A stretch of 62,095 nucleotides of DNA, from the NCBI GenBank assembly GCA_946184295.1, contig CAMHEZ010000011.1:1-62095 (forward strand), given 5' to 3'. The notes beneath the pieces are model-generated. The model worked only from the letters and a program-made list of their open reading frames with translations. It did no database searches and was not told the DNA's origin. This stretch comes from an uncultured Clostridia bacterium (GTDB taxonomy: Bacteria > Bacillota > Clostridia > Oscillospirales > Acutalibacteraceae). Shown in pieces: positions 32,212-40,607 of this stretch (the stretch's first letter is position 1; the number at the start of each line of letters is the position of its first letter). A program made the translations under genes and the position numbers.

Positions 32212-33339
32212 ATGTTTTTTGACAACGAGGAAACCATGCAGGATGATGTCACCGTGGAAAGCGAAGATGCCACGGAAATCCCCCAGGCGGAACCCGTCGA
32301 GGTTTCCGAAAATGACGAAGAACCCGCCATCGACGCGGCGGACGAAGAACCCGAGGAAACCGACGAGGATTCCGAATATGACCCCGATGTGGTCATTGAG
32401 GACGACGGGCGGGGGGAATTTGACCGCGAGATTGTCATTTACGAAACGGCCGATGGTTCCGTCGCGCTGGACGTGCCGCTGGAAAATGAAACCGTCTGGC
32501 TGACCCAGAAGCAGATGAAGGAGCTGTTCGGGCGCGATATCTCCGGCATTTCCCGCCACATCTCCAATGTCTTTAAGGACGGCGAGGTCGAAAAGGAGGG
32601 CAATGTCTATTATGCCCGTTCCGAGCGCACCGGCAAGCCGATTGCCTACTACAGTCTCGACGTGATTATTTCCGTTGGTTATCGCGTTAAGTCCAAGCGG
32701 GCCATCGAGTTCCGCAAGTGGGCGAGCGGCGTTCTGAAGGAGTATATCCTGCGCGGCTACGCAGCCAACGAGCAGCGTATGAAGCAGCTCGGCGAGGTCA
32801 TTCAGATCATGAAACGTGCCCGCAATATGCTGGAGGCGCGGCAGATTCTTGATGTGGTGGAGAGCTATGCCACCGCGCTCGACCTGCTGGACGATTACGA
32901 CCATCAGTGCATTCCCAAGCCCAAGGGCAACGAGGCGACCTATGTCATCACCTATGAAGAGTGCCGCGAGCTGATCGACAACATGAAATTTGCCGCCGAC
33001 AGTGACCTCTTCGGCAATGAGAAGGACGACAGCTTCAAGGCGAGCATTGCCGCGATTTACCAGACCTTCTTCGGCGAGGACGTGTATCCGTCCCTCGAGG
33101 AAAAGGCGGCTAATCTGCTGTATTTCGTGACAAAGAACCACTCCTTCTCCGATGGCAATAAACGCATCGCGGCGGCCGTGTTCCTCTATTTTCTCGACAA
33201 GAACGAAATTCTGTTCAACGAGAACGGCGACAAAATCATCGCGGACTACACGCTGGTAGCCATTACGCTGATGATCGCCGAGTCCCGCGCAGAAGAAAAA
33301 GAAGCCATGGTCAGCCTCATTATGAATTTCCTGCACTAA
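32212..33339 (+). CDS. RhuM-Doc fusion protein with acidic N-terminus
   Basis: Cytoplasmic 375-residue protein. Residues 1-65 are extremely acidic (Asp/Glu-rich, with Pro). RhuM domain at about 70-200: VWLTQKQMKELFGRDISGISRHISNVF and the ARSERTGKPIAYYSLDVIISVGYRVKSKRAIEFRKWA core. Doc/Fic domain at about 245-375 with HSFSDGNKR (310-318). Lys before the final Arg is the Doc form of the motif, which in phage P1 Doc phosphorylates EF-Tu, rather than the Fic form that adenylylates. No separate antitoxin is adjacent; the acidic tail or RhuM part may restrain it. ATG 32212 is preferred (AAGGAAAGGG upstream). Confidence 0.88.
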   Translation: MFFDNEETMQDDVTVESEDATEIPQAEPVEVSENDEEPAIDAADEEPEETDEDSEYDPDVVIEDDGRGEFDREIVIYETADGSVALDVPLENETVWLTQKQMKELFGRDISGISRHISNVFKDGEVEKEGNVYYARSERTGKPIAYYSLDVIISVGYRVKSKRAIEFRKWASGVLKEYILRGYAANEQRMKQLGEVIQIMKRARNMLEARQILDVVESYATALDLLDDYDHQCIPKPKGNEATYVITYEECRELIDNMKFAADSDLFGNEKDDSFKASIAAIYQTFFGEDVYPSLEEKAANLLYFVTKNHSFSDGNKRIAAAVFLYFLDKNEILFNENGDKIIADYTLVAITLMIAESRAEEKEAMVSLIMNFLH

Positions 33340-33363
33340 GGGAAACAGGAACAAAAGAAGCTT

Positions 33364-34083
33364 ATGGAAAAAGCACATCAAAACAACGAATATCTCGAAT
33401 GTGAAAAGCGGTGGGTGTACTGGTGCCTGATTGCCGTGGCGGGCTGGTTCGGCGCGTACACCTACTTTCTGCGCGGCGGTGTTTTTTGCAACGCGCAGAC
33501 CGCCAACATCGTGCTGCTGTCCATGGCGCTGGGGAAAGGCGACTGGAAGGGCGCGGCGTATCTGCTGGTGCCTATCACGGCCTACTTCGCGGGGGCGTTC
33601 TGCTCGGAGTATCTGGGCAAGACGGTCAAGCGCATGCACTTTCTGCGCTGGGACACCTTACTCATCGGGCTGGAAATTCTGACCGTGGCGGTTATCGGGT
33701 TCCTGCCGGGAAGCGTGCCGCATCAGATTACCCAGATCACACTGAACTTTATCTGCTCGATGCAGTTCAACACCTTCCGGCAGATTGAGGGGATTCCCGC
33801 CGCGACCACCTTTGTGACCAACCATATCCGGCAGGTCGGTTCCAATCTGGCCAAATACGTCCGTCATCGGGACGCCGATTCGGCAAAGTTAGTCAAGACC
33901 CACGGCTCTATGATCTTCTTTTTCTTCCTCGGCGGCGTGGTTTCCACGGTGGGCTGTCGGCTGTTTTCCTATTGCTCCGTCTGGGGCGCTGGGGTGATTC
34001 TGCTGGTAGTTTTTGTGCGGCTGGTGTATGCGGACTTGTCCTATGAAAAGAATCTGCTGGGGCGCGTGCCCCACGGTCATTGA
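33364..34083 (+). CDS. DUF1275 (YoaK-like) membrane protein
   Basis: Integral membrane protein, 239 residues, with about six helices. It has the DUF1275 pattern: GWFGAYTYFLRGGVFCNAQTANIVLLSMALGKGDW near the start, then FAGAFCSEYL, and the NFICSMQFNTFRQIEGIPAATTFVTNHIRQ motif. Function is unknown; transporter roles have been proposed for the family. It follows the RhuM-Doc gene by 24 nt and the RnfD-like gene starts 20 nt after it, so it may be cotranscribed with the membrane pair downstream. Confidence 0.88.
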   Translation: MEKAHQNNEYLECEKRWVYWCLIAVAGWFGAYTYFLRGGVFCNAQTANIVLLSMALGKGDWKGAAYLLVPITAYFAGAFCSEYLGKTVKRMHFLRWDTLLIGLEILTVAVIGFLPGSVPHQITQITLNFICSMQFNTFRQIEGIPAATTFVTNHIRQVGSNLAKYVRHRDADSAKLVKTHGSMIFFFFLGGVVSTVGCRLFSYCSVWGAGVILLVVFVRLVYADLSYEKNLLGRVPHGH

Positions 34084-34103
34084 AGGGGGGAAACCGGAAA
34101 AAC

Positions 34104-35195
34104 ATGGCAGATGATTTTGCGCAAAGCGCCGCGCCGCATTTCCGACAGTCCGATGCACCTGTTTTCTTCACGCTGCATCGGCTGATTGCGCTGGCCATTT
34201 TGCTGATCTTCCCGCTGATTAATTACGGCGGACGGGTGATTGTCATGCTGCTCTTCGGCGTGCTGAGCGCTGTTGGTGCTGAGGCGCTGTGGAATGCCAT
34301 AGCACGACAGCCGCAGCAGCTCGACGATCTGACCGCTGTGGAAATCGGCATGGTCTGCACCCTGCTGATGCCCGCCCGTGCGGAGTACTGGCTGGTGCTG
34401 TTTACGGCCGCGGCGGCCGTTGCCGTGGGCAAAATGCCCTTTGGCGGCACCTATCGCACGCCCTTTGTGCCATCGTTGGTGGGGTATTGTCTGGCGGCGG
34501 TGTGCTTCCCGCACGAGACCTTCACCTACTCGCGCATTAACGAGAATGTTGTTGATAAGCTGTACGCGTTCAGCTCCAATGATCTGCTGCCCGAGGCGTA
34601 TTCGCAGATCGGGCTGCTGCGGCAGGGGGAGGACCCTTATACCCACCTGAATGAATATTTTCTGGGCGAGGTAACGGGGCCGTTGGGAACGACTTCCATT
34701 GTGCTGCTGCTTATGGCAGGACTATGGCTCTACATGAGCGGCAATCTGGCTTGGCAGTGCGTGATCTCCTTTTCGTTGGCGACGGCAGTTGTTTCCTTCG
34801 GATTGCCCTACCATACCACCGGGTCGGTGGTGTATATTTTTTACGACCTGCTGGGCGGTTCCACTTTTTTCTGCTGTGTGTTCATGGCGGCTTGTCCCCA
34901 TTACTGCCCGAAGCTGGCGACAGCGCGGTACTGCTGGGGCGGTGCCTGCGGCGCGCTGGCAGTGCTGATACAGCATTTCGGCAGCATAGAGGCGGGGGGC
35001 GCCTTTGCCGTGCTGCTGCTCACGCCGTTTGCCGGCGCCTTTGACCGCATGGTATGGCATTTCCGTAGCAGGGGCATATCGTATAAGACAGTCAAAAAGG
35101 GCCTTCACGAGGGGCTGCATGACCGCATGAGGGCGCGGCAGGATGAGGATTGGGAAGAGGGAGACGAAGCCGATGAACCTGACGAGACAGAATAA
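34104..35195 (+). CDS. RnfD/NqrB-like membrane protein, divergent
   Basis: Integral membrane protein, 363 residues from the ATG at 34104, with about nine helices. The later half follows RnfD/NqrB: EYFLGEVTGPLGTTSIVLLLMAGLWLYMSGN matches the family FLGxxxGxxGExS segment, and YHTTGSVVYIFYDLLGGSTFFCCVFMA matches its next conserved block. The SGAT-type segment that carries the covalently bound FMN threonine normally precedes FLG; here that place reads SSNDLLPEAYSQIGLLRQGEDPY and no candidate is seen. The C-terminus is highly acidic. It overlaps the RnfE-like gene by 23 nt. Other Rnf subunits are absent, so electron transfer is doubtful. Confidence 0.75.
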   Translation: MADDFAQSAAPHFRQSDAPVFFTLHRLIALAILLIFPLINYGGRVIVMLLFGVLSAVGAEALWNAIARQPQQLDDLTAVEIGMVCTLLMPARAEYWLVLFTAAAAVAVGKMPFGGTYRTPFVPSLVGYCLAAVCFPHETFTYSRINENVVDKLYAFSSNDLLPEAYSQIGLLRQGEDPYTHLNEYFLGEVTGPLGTTSIVLLLMAGLWLYMSGNLAWQCVISFSLATAVVSFGLPYHTTGSVVYIFYDLLGGSTFFCCVFMAACPHYCPKLATARYCWGGACGALAVLIQHFGSIEAGGAFAVLLLTPFAGAFDRMVWHFRSRGISYKTVKKGLHEGLHDRMRARQDEDWEEGDEADEPDETE

Positions 35196-35775
35196 ATTGA
35201 CCAAGCTCGCCGATTACCGCTCCGGCATCGGTGTGGAACACCCCATGCTGCTGCGCGGCGCGGGTATTGTGACGATTGCGGCGGCGTGTACGTCGGCGGG
35301 CAACGCGCTGGCGCTCACGCTGGTGTCGCTGGTGCTTTGCCTGGTGATGTCGGTGGTGTATATCTTTGAGCGCGGCGAATACCGTCAGCCTATGAGAAGC
35401 ATGGTGTATCTCGTGCCGTCGGCGGGGATGACATGCCTGTGCGGTCTGGCGGTCAACGCGGTGTCTCCCGCGACGGCGCAAAGCCTCGGGCCGTATCTGC
35501 CGCTGCTGGCGGTGGATTCGCTGGTGCTGGCGCGAGTGCAGGCCGACGCGCCGTTTTTGCCGCCGACACAAGCCATGCCCGAAGCGTTGGGGCTGTGGTG
35601 GCTGTATGCGGCGACGGCACTCCCCATCGGGATACTCCGCGAAATACTGGGACAGGGCACGCTGTTTGGTCACGCGTTTTTTATCCCTGGCGGTGTGCAG
35701 GGCATGAACCGCCCCTTTATGGGATTTGTACTGCTGGGTTTCGCGCTGGCGCTTAAACAAAAGAGACAGAAATAA
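35173..35775 (+). CDS. RnfA/RnfE (NqrD/E)-like membrane protein, divergent
   Basis: Integral membrane protein, 200 residues from the ATG at 35173 (GAAGAGGGAGA upstream), with six predicted helices. Family marks: SLGPYLPLLAVDSLVLARVQ corresponds to the NqrD/RnfE block SLGxYxPLIxxNCxxLGR, and ALPIGILREILGQGTLFG to its REILGxG segment. The cysteine of VNC, a ligand of the membrane 2Fe-2S cluster in Rnf/Nqr, is replaced by Ser (VDS), and the first Cys motif GLCPALA is also not conserved (GIVTIAAAC). It is coupled to the RnfD-like gene, and the two form an orphan pair. Confidence 0.8.
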   Translation: MNLTRQNKLTKLADYRSGIGVEHPMLLRGAGIVTIAAACTSAGNALALTLVSLVLCLVMSVVYIFERGEYRQPMRSMVYLVPSAGMTCLCGLAVNAVSPATAQSLGPYLPLLAVDSLVLARVQADAPFLPPTQAMPEALGLWWLYAATALPIGILREILGQGTLFGHAFFIPGGVQGMNRPFMGFVLLGFALALKQKRQK

Positions 35776-35855
35776 CACAGGTACAAGCCGCGATGGACTG
35801 GCAGATTTTGTCAAAAAGCTGATGGGAAAATTCAAACGCAACCAATAAAAACGTA

Positions 35856-35884
35856 TTGACAAATCGGTTTTCAGAGAGTATAAT
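35856..35884 (+). promoter_or_regulatory. Promoter of small RNA copy 1
   Basis: TTGACA (35856-35861), 17-nt spacer, TATAAT (35879-35884), full consensus. Confidence 0.85.
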
Positions 35885-35890
35885 AAAAAC

Positions 35891-35985
35891 ACAAACAGAG
35901 TGTCTGTAAATAGACGGCACTCCGATGACGTTTGGTTAGGAAGATAACCGTTTGCCTTGGGAAGCTAGGCGGTTATCTTCTTTTG
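35891..35985 (+). ncRNA. Small RNA, type I antitoxin family, copy 1 (orphan)
   Basis: About 95-nt transcript with its own consensus promoter and terminator. 5' hairpin GAGTG...CACTC around ATAGACGG, then CTCCGAT, then terminator stem AAGATAACCG (35941-35950) with CGGTTATCTT (35970-35979). It matches three further copies at 41.9, 42.3 and 43.0 kb in promoter, the ATAGACG motif and the terminator. Unlike those, no convergent small toxin gene is found on the minus strand, so it appears to have lost its partner. It fills most of the gap 35776-36085. Confidence 0.7.
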
Positions 35986-36010
35986 TTGTCGGAATAGTTA
36001 CTTTTGCCAC

Positions 36011-36058
36011 AAAAATCCACCCCAGCCATTCCGAAAAGAATAGCTAGGGTGGATTTTT
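36011..36058. terminator. Terminator downstream of argF
   Basis: Inverted repeat AAAAATCCACCC (36011-36022) with GGGTGGATTTTT (36047-36058); functions on the minus strand after argF and can also back up the small RNA terminator on the plus strand. Confidence 0.85.
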
Positions 36059-36085
36059 ATGCGTGATTTTTCAATAAAGTGTTCT

Positions 36086-36997
36086 TTATCTCTTGGTGCC
36101 AAGCAGCTTGACCAGCACAGCCTTCTGCGCGTGGAGACGGTTCTCGGCCTCCTCAAAGATTTCGTTGGCGTGCGCCTCGAGCATGGCGGCGGTAATTTCC
36201 TCGCCGCGGTGTGCGGGCAGGCAGTGGAGCACCATCGCATCGCTCTTGGCGTACTTCATGACTTCATCGTTGATCTGGAAGCCGGCAAAGATGGCTCTGC
36301 GCTGTGCCGCCTCTTCTTCCTGCCCCATCGAAGCCCACACGTCGGTGATGACCACATCAGCCGCACGCGCCGCGCCTCTCGGGTCGCGGTACATCTCGAA
36401 GCCGCCGACCTGCGCCGCAAATTCGATGACCGACTTATCCGGCTCGTAACCTTCCGGACACGCGACCGCCACCTTCATGCCGCACTTGAGCGCGCCGACG
36501 ATGAGGGAGTTCATCATGTTGTTACCGTCGCCGATGAAGCAGAGCTTCAGACCGTCCAGACGGCCCTTGACCTCGCGGATTGTCATGAGATCAGCCAACA
36601 CCTGACAGGGATGTGCGAAATCGGTCAGACCGTTGATGATCGGAATGGAGCCGTACTTGGCGAGATCTTCCACTTCGCGCTGCTCAAAGGTACGGATCAT
36701 GATGCCGTCGAGATAGCGGGACAGCACGCGGGCCGTGTCCTCGACAGGCTCGCCGCGGCCGATCTGCAAATCGTGGGAAGAGAGGAAGAGCGCCTGACCG
36801 CCGAGCTGGTACATACCCACCTCGAACGACACGCGGGTACGGGTGGACGCCTTCTGGAAAATCATACCGAGGGTCTTGCCTTCCAGCAGTCTGTGGCTGA
36901 TACCGTGTTTCTGCTCATACTTGAGCTGATCGGCGAGATTGAGTATATCATTGATTTGACCTGTGGAAAGGTCGAGCATTTTCAGCAAATGGTTCAT
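36086..36997 (-). CDS. argF: Ornithine carbamoyltransferase
   Basis: Transfers the carbamoyl group of carbamoyl phosphate to ornithine to give citrulline. 303 residues, typical length. Motifs: the carbamoyl-phosphate loop STRTRVSFEV, HPCQVLADLMT, and the ornithine-side HCLPAHRGEEI with the catalytic Cys. Anabolic use is indicated by the argC, D, B, J, H and G genes on the same strand; no arcA or arcC is near. CCGGAGG precedes the ATG. The bidirectional terminator at 36011-36058 closes the arginine transcript on this side. Confidence 0.97.
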   Translation of the reverse strand: MNHLLKMLDLSTGQINDILNLADQLKYEQKHGISHRLLEGKTLGMIFQKASTRTRVSFEVGMYQLGGQALFLSSHDLQIGRGEPVEDTARVLSRYLDGIMIRTFEQREVEDLAKYGSIPIINGLTDFAHPCQVLADLMTIREVKGRLDGLKLCFIGDGNNMMNSLIVGALKCGMKVAVACPEGYEPDKSVIEFAAQVGGFEMYRDPRGAARAADVVITDVWASMGQEEEAAQRRAIFAGFQINDEVMKYAKSDAMVLHCLPAHRGEEITAAMLEAHANEIFEEAENRLHAQKAVLVKLLGTKR

Positions 36998-37088
36998 TTG
37001 TAATAACCTCCGGATTGAGAATGATGTGATTGTGACAATTATTATATCACAGATACAGGGGAAAAGATTGAAGATTATATGAAATTAT

Positions 37089-37814
37089 TTATTCGATCGC
37101 GGCAAAGACGCTGCCCATACTTTCATGAATGACCAGATTGGCGAGTTTATCGTAAGGCGTGGGGTCACGGTTGAGCAGCACCAGATGCTTGCCGTTGAAG
37201 TAGCGAATCAAACCCGCCGCCGGATAGACCGTGAGTGATGTACCCGCCACGATCAGCATATCCGCATTGGCGATGGCCTGCACCGACTGCTCGATGATAC
37301 GGTTGTTGAGCGATTCCTCATACAGCACCACATCGGGCTTGACAATGCCGCCGCATGCACAGCGCGGCACGCCCTCGCTCCCGAATACAAATTCTGCGTC
37401 GTGGAACTTACCGCACTTCATGCAGTAATTCCGCAGCACGCTGCCGTGCAGCTCATAGACCGCCTTGGAACCGGCCTTCTGGTGCAGTCCGTCGATATTC
37501 TGGGTGACGATGGCTTTCAGCTTGCCTCGTCGCTCCAGTTCCGCCAGCTTGAGATGTGTGATATTGGGCTCGTATTTCAGCGAATTGATCTTGTCGCGGT
37601 AAAAGCGGTAAAATTCTTCGGTCTTGCGGTCGAAAAAGGTGCGGCTGAGGATTTCCTCGGGCGGGTAATCGTATTTTTGGTTGTAAAGTCCGTCCTTGCT
37701 GCGGAAATCGGGGATTCCGCTCTCGGTAGAAACGCCCGCCCCGCCAAAGAATACGATATTATTGCTGTCTTTGATCCATTGCTGGAAGGTTTCAATTTTG
37801 TCTTCGTTTGTCAT
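37089..37814 (-). CDS. NAD-dependent protein deacylase, sirtuin
   Basis: Sir2-family enzyme that removes acyl groups from lysines using NAD+; 241 residues. NAD-binding GAGVSTESGIPDFRS (21-35), TQNIDGLHQKAGS with catalytic HG in ELHGSV, a zinc ribbon with C-K-C and CACGG, and VKPDVVLYEESL. AGGTGGTG precedes the ATG. It follows the DUF3592-like gene by 13 nt and precedes argF by 91 nt, so it is embedded in the arginine gene run. A regulatory role on metabolic enzymes is possible but unproved. Confidence 0.95.
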   Translation of the reverse strand: MTNEDKIETFQQWIKDSNNIVFFGGAGVSTESGIPDFRSKDGLYNQKYDYPPEEILSRTFFDRKTEEFYRFYRDKINSLKYEPNITHLKLAELERRGKLKAIVTQNIDGLHQKAGSKAVYELHGSVLRNYCMKCGKFHDAEFVFGSEGVPRCACGGIVKPDVVLYEESLNNRIIEQSVQAIANADMLIVAGTSLTVYPAAGLIRYFNGKHLVLLNRDPTPYDKLANLVIHESMGSVFAAIE

Positions 37815-37827
37815 GAATCAACACCAC

Positions 37828-38148
37828 CTAAAATTTCATCTTGGCGTCGGCGGGATCGTCGGGATTGTAGCGCACCTCGACGGTAGTGCCGATTTTCTTC
37901 TTGACCGAGCCGTAATTGTGCGCCACACCGCTGGCCTTGCGGTAGGTCTGACCGTTCACGGTGTATTCAAATACAGGATAACGCGAGTTGCTGCCGCTCG
38001 CCGAGGAGATGCCGATACTCACCGATACCTTCACGCCGTCGTCCAGCTCGGTTTCCAAGCCGTTGTTGAAATTGTGTGCGTTGAGGCACATGCCCACGAT
38101 GGTGCCCTGTGTGGTCGCGGTGTATTTCTTGCTGCCAAATCCAAACAT
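37828..38148 (-). CDS. DUF3592-like small protein
   Basis: Small soluble protein of 106 residues without membrane segments. The beta-rich sequence with SNSRYPVFEYTVNGQTYRKASG and the ending GTTVEVRYNPDDPADAKMKF follows the extracellular or soluble part of DUF3592 proteins (Y-V-G-Y ... V-V-Y-P-P). Function is unknown. It lies between argC (35 nt) and the sirtuin gene (13 nt) on one transcript. Confidence 0.65.
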   Translation of the reverse strand: MFGFGSKKYTATTQGTIVGMCLNAHNFNNGLETELDDGVKVSVSIGISSASGSNSRYPVFEYTVNGQTYRKASGVAHNYGSVKKKIGTTVEVRYNPDDPADAKMKF

Positions 38149-38183
38149 ATGTCATGACTCCTTTCGCTGTTTTTTACATCGGA

Positions 38184-39140
38184 TTACAGTTCCAAGCCCT
38201 TTGCCTCGTCGCAGCCGAGCATGATGTTGAGGCACTGAATGGCTGCGCCGGACGCGCCTTTGCCGAGGTTGTCAAACTGCGCCGAAACAATGATACGCTC
38301 CTCGTTGCCGGTGACGAGAATTTTCAGACCGTCCCAGCCAGCCAGCGTATTGCCCGCGAGCATACCGCCGTATAAATCCGCGCCGCCCGTTTCATCGACC
38401 CTGATAAATTGCTCGCCTTTGTAGTAATCGGCAAAGAAGGCCGTCAATTCCTGCGGATTCCGGCATTTGGTGAAATATTCTGTGTAAAGCGGCACCGACA
38501 CGACCATGCCGCTGTAATAATCCGCGACAATGGGAGAGAACAGCGGCAGTCTGTCCAGACCGGTGACCGCCTTCATTTCCTTGAGATGCTTGTGCTGCTG
38601 GGTGAGGGCATATTCGCGGGGCGCGTCAAGCTCGAGTTCCCGGGCGGTGGCGGCGTATTCGCCAATCATCTTCTTGCCGCCGCCGCTGTAGCCGGTCAGC
38701 GAGAAGGCGGAAATCGGGTAATCCTTCGGCAGAATCCCGCCGGCAATCAGCGGATAGACCACCGAAATGAAGCCGGTCGCGTGACAGCCGGGGACAGCCA
38801 CGCGCTTGCCGCTTTTCACGGCGGCTCTGTGCTGCTCCGAGAGTTCCGGGAAGCCGTAGGCCCAGCCGCTTTCGGTGCGGTGCGCGGTGGAGGTGTCGAT
38901 AATGCGCACGTTCTCATTTTCCACCAAGCTCACCGATTCCTTCGCCGCCGCGTCGGGCAGACAGAGGAAGGTGATGTCGGATGCATTGATGAGCCGCGCG
39001 CGCTCGGCGGGGTCTTTGCGCCGGTCGTAGTCAATGGACAGCAGTTCCACATCGTCGCGCACCTTGAAGCGGTCATGAATGCGCAGACCGGTGGTGCCTT
39101 CACTGCCGTCGATGAAAATTTTTGTCTTTTTGTTTTCCAT
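38184..39140 (-). CDS. argC: N-acetyl-gamma-glutamyl-phosphate reductase
   Basis: Third step of arginine synthesis: NADPH reduction of N-acetylglutamyl phosphate to the semialdehyde. 318 residues, the shorter (type 2) form. The N-terminal Rossmann start is IFIDGSEGTTGLRIHDR, the catalytic Cys is in PGCHATGFISVVYPL, and GYSGGGKKMI follows. It is preceded within 20 nt by a small unknown gene and followed by the DUF3592-like gene. Confidence 0.95.
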   Translation of the reverse strand: MENKKTKIFIDGSEGTTGLRIHDRFKVRDDVELLSIDYDRRKDPAERARLINASDITFLCLPDAAAKESVSLVENENVRIIDTSTAHRTESGWAYGFPELSEQHRAAVKSGKRVAVPGCHATGFISVVYPLIAGGILPKDYPISAFSLTGYSGGGKKMIGEYAATARELELDAPREYALTQQHKHLKEMKAVTGLDRLPLFSPIVADYYSGMVVSVPLYTEYFTKCRNPQELTAFFADYYKGEQFIRVDETGGADLYGGMLAGNTLAGWDGLKILVTGNEERIIVSAQFDNLGKGASGAAIQCLNIMLGCDEAKGLEL

Positions 39141-39159
39141 AGGTTTTCAGTCCTGTCTT

Positions 39160-39621
39160 TTATGAATTTTCGTGATTGAAAGCATCAAAATAATCTTCGC
39201 CAACATAGGCAAGCTGATTTTGTCTGATGACAAAACCGACTGCCTCTCCCCATTTGCCTTCCCCCTCGACAATATAATTAATATTGTTTTCGTCGTCAGG
39301 CACATTCACATAAACCGCGGTAAACCAGCAATACTGCAAAATATCGGTCGCACGCTCAAGCGGCGGCAGCTCCCATTTCTCATTCAGACCGCCTTGCTTT
39401 GCACTTTGCACAATGCCCTCACAGATGGCGGTGACAGTGGATTCGGGCAGAGAATTTAAGGATTTGACGCATTTTTTGGCGTAGCCTGCCGCAGATGAAT
39501 GTTCGATATAGATGAGCAAGTCCTTCTGATTGTCTTCATTGCGAAAAAAGCGGCTTTTGAAACGTCCTTCCCACGCTTCGTCTTGTCGATGAAACCAATG
39601 AATCAACGGTAAATCCCCCAT
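39160..39621 (-). CDS. Hypothetical protein, possibly immunity-like
   Basis: Soluble 153-residue protein, not recognised with certainty. It is acidic and Trp-rich, with WEGRFKSRFFRNEDNQKDLLIYIEH near the start and EGEGKWGEAVGFVIRQNQLAYVGED near the end. These features are like DUF6985-type and other SUKH-neighbour small proteins. It lies 19 nt before argC in the same direction. The role is unknown; such genes often travel as orphan immunity proteins, but no toxin gene is present. Confidence 0.6.
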   Translation of the reverse strand: MGDLPLIHWFHRQDEAWEGRFKSRFFRNEDNQKDLLIYIEHSSAAGYAKKCVKSLNSLPESTVTAICEGIVQSAKQGGLNEKWELPPLERATDILQYCWFTAVYVNVPDDENNINYIVEGEGKWGEAVGFVIRQNQLAYVGEDYFDAFNHENS

Positions 39622-39717
39622 TCATTGCGATTGATTTTATGTCATGTCCTATTGTAAATATTTCTTTGTCAACAGCTTTTGCATTTCGTAATCCATCAGA
39701 TTGTTCCCGTGATTCCG

Positions 39718-40074
39718 TCAATCGTCTGCCCTTTGAAACAATTCCGTGCCGTAATGCTCGGAGCAAAAGCCGTTGTCTAAGAAGAGATTGAAAAAGGGCG
39801 TCATTTTGGGATACACCTCGCGGTCTGCCGGTCGGGGCAGCGACAGCAGAAAATCACAGAATGCCGGCGTTACCTCACCGACAATCACCAGACCGCCCTG
39901 CCATTCCGACGGCTTGATGTCACCGTATCGGAGCGCCAGTTCCAGCGCGTCCAGTTCGTCCTGCCAGCAATGAATCTCAAAAGAATGGCTCTCCCGAAGA
40001 TGCGGCGCGATGATTTTTCTCCAATCCTCATCGGCGGTTTCACTCCATGCGTCAAAATCAATTTGTTTGGTCAT
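39718..40074 (-). CDS. Hypothetical protein
   Basis: Soluble, acidic 118-residue protein without a recognised domain. Features: Trp-rich N-terminus (FDAWSETADEDWRKIIAPHL), CWQDELDALELALRYGDIKPSEWQGGLVIVGEVTPAFCDFLLSLPRP, and a Phe-rich end. It starts 14 nt after the upstream gene stop and is in line with the arginine genes. Nothing in the sequence gives a function. Confidence 0.6.
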   Translation of the reverse strand: MTKQIDFDAWSETADEDWRKIIAPHLRESHSFEIHCWQDELDALELALRYGDIKPSEWQGGLVIVGEVTPAFCDFLLSLPRPADREVYPKMTPFFNLFLDNGFCSEHYGTELFQRADD

Positions 40075-40088
40075 CTGTAATCTGCTCC

Positions 40089-40607
40089 TTATCCGTTGGC
40101 TTTCAATCTGCGCTCGATGATTTTGTTGGCTGCTTTGTTGTCGGTTCGCCTTTTCAGTAATGCAAGCCGTCTCTTGCCAACGCGTTTATCGGCCGCTTTC
40201 AGGATATTTGCCAAGCCCCAATCGTCGTTCTCAAAGTGTTTGGAGAAAACCTCGTCTTTCGGCGTATCAATATACGCGCGAATGAGAGCGGAGATGTCTG
40301 ATATATCGGTTTGATAGGGATAATAGGCTTTTTTACCGCTGAGATTTTTGACAACACTGCCGGAATAGGGAAAAACGGCTTTGTCACCGTTCAGGCTTTT
40401 GACATCACTGCCGGAAACAGCCGAATCTACAAACTGTTTGGGATAATCGAAAATGATTTCGCCGTCCAATGTAATCCAATAGCGGGGTAAATCCGTTGAG
40501 CCGCGGCGGCTGTCCATTCTGTATTTTGACAGATGAATTTGAAAATTGATGCTTTCGTCTATGATGTTGTATAATTCTCTTTGTAAGGAACTCCATCTTT
40601 TCATCAT
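40089..40607 (-). CDS. SF0329-like hypothetical protein
   Basis: Soluble 172-residue protein. The start ([55 protein letters not shown]) matches the general pattern of SF0329-type proteins, small conserved proteins of unknown function. A duplicated short segment, [17 protein letters not shown] and [17 protein letters not shown], stands in the middle. The ATG overlaps the argD stop (ATGA), so it is translated from the arginine transcript. Confidence 0.65.
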   Translation of the reverse strand: MMKRWSSLQRELYNIIDESINFQIHLSKYRMDSRRGSTDLPRYWITLDGEIIFDYPKQFVDSAVSGSDVKSLNGDKAVFPYSGSVVKNLSGKKAYYPYQTDISDISALIRAYIDTPKDEVFSKHFENDDWGLANILKAADKRVGKRRLALLKRRTDNKAANKIIERRLKANG

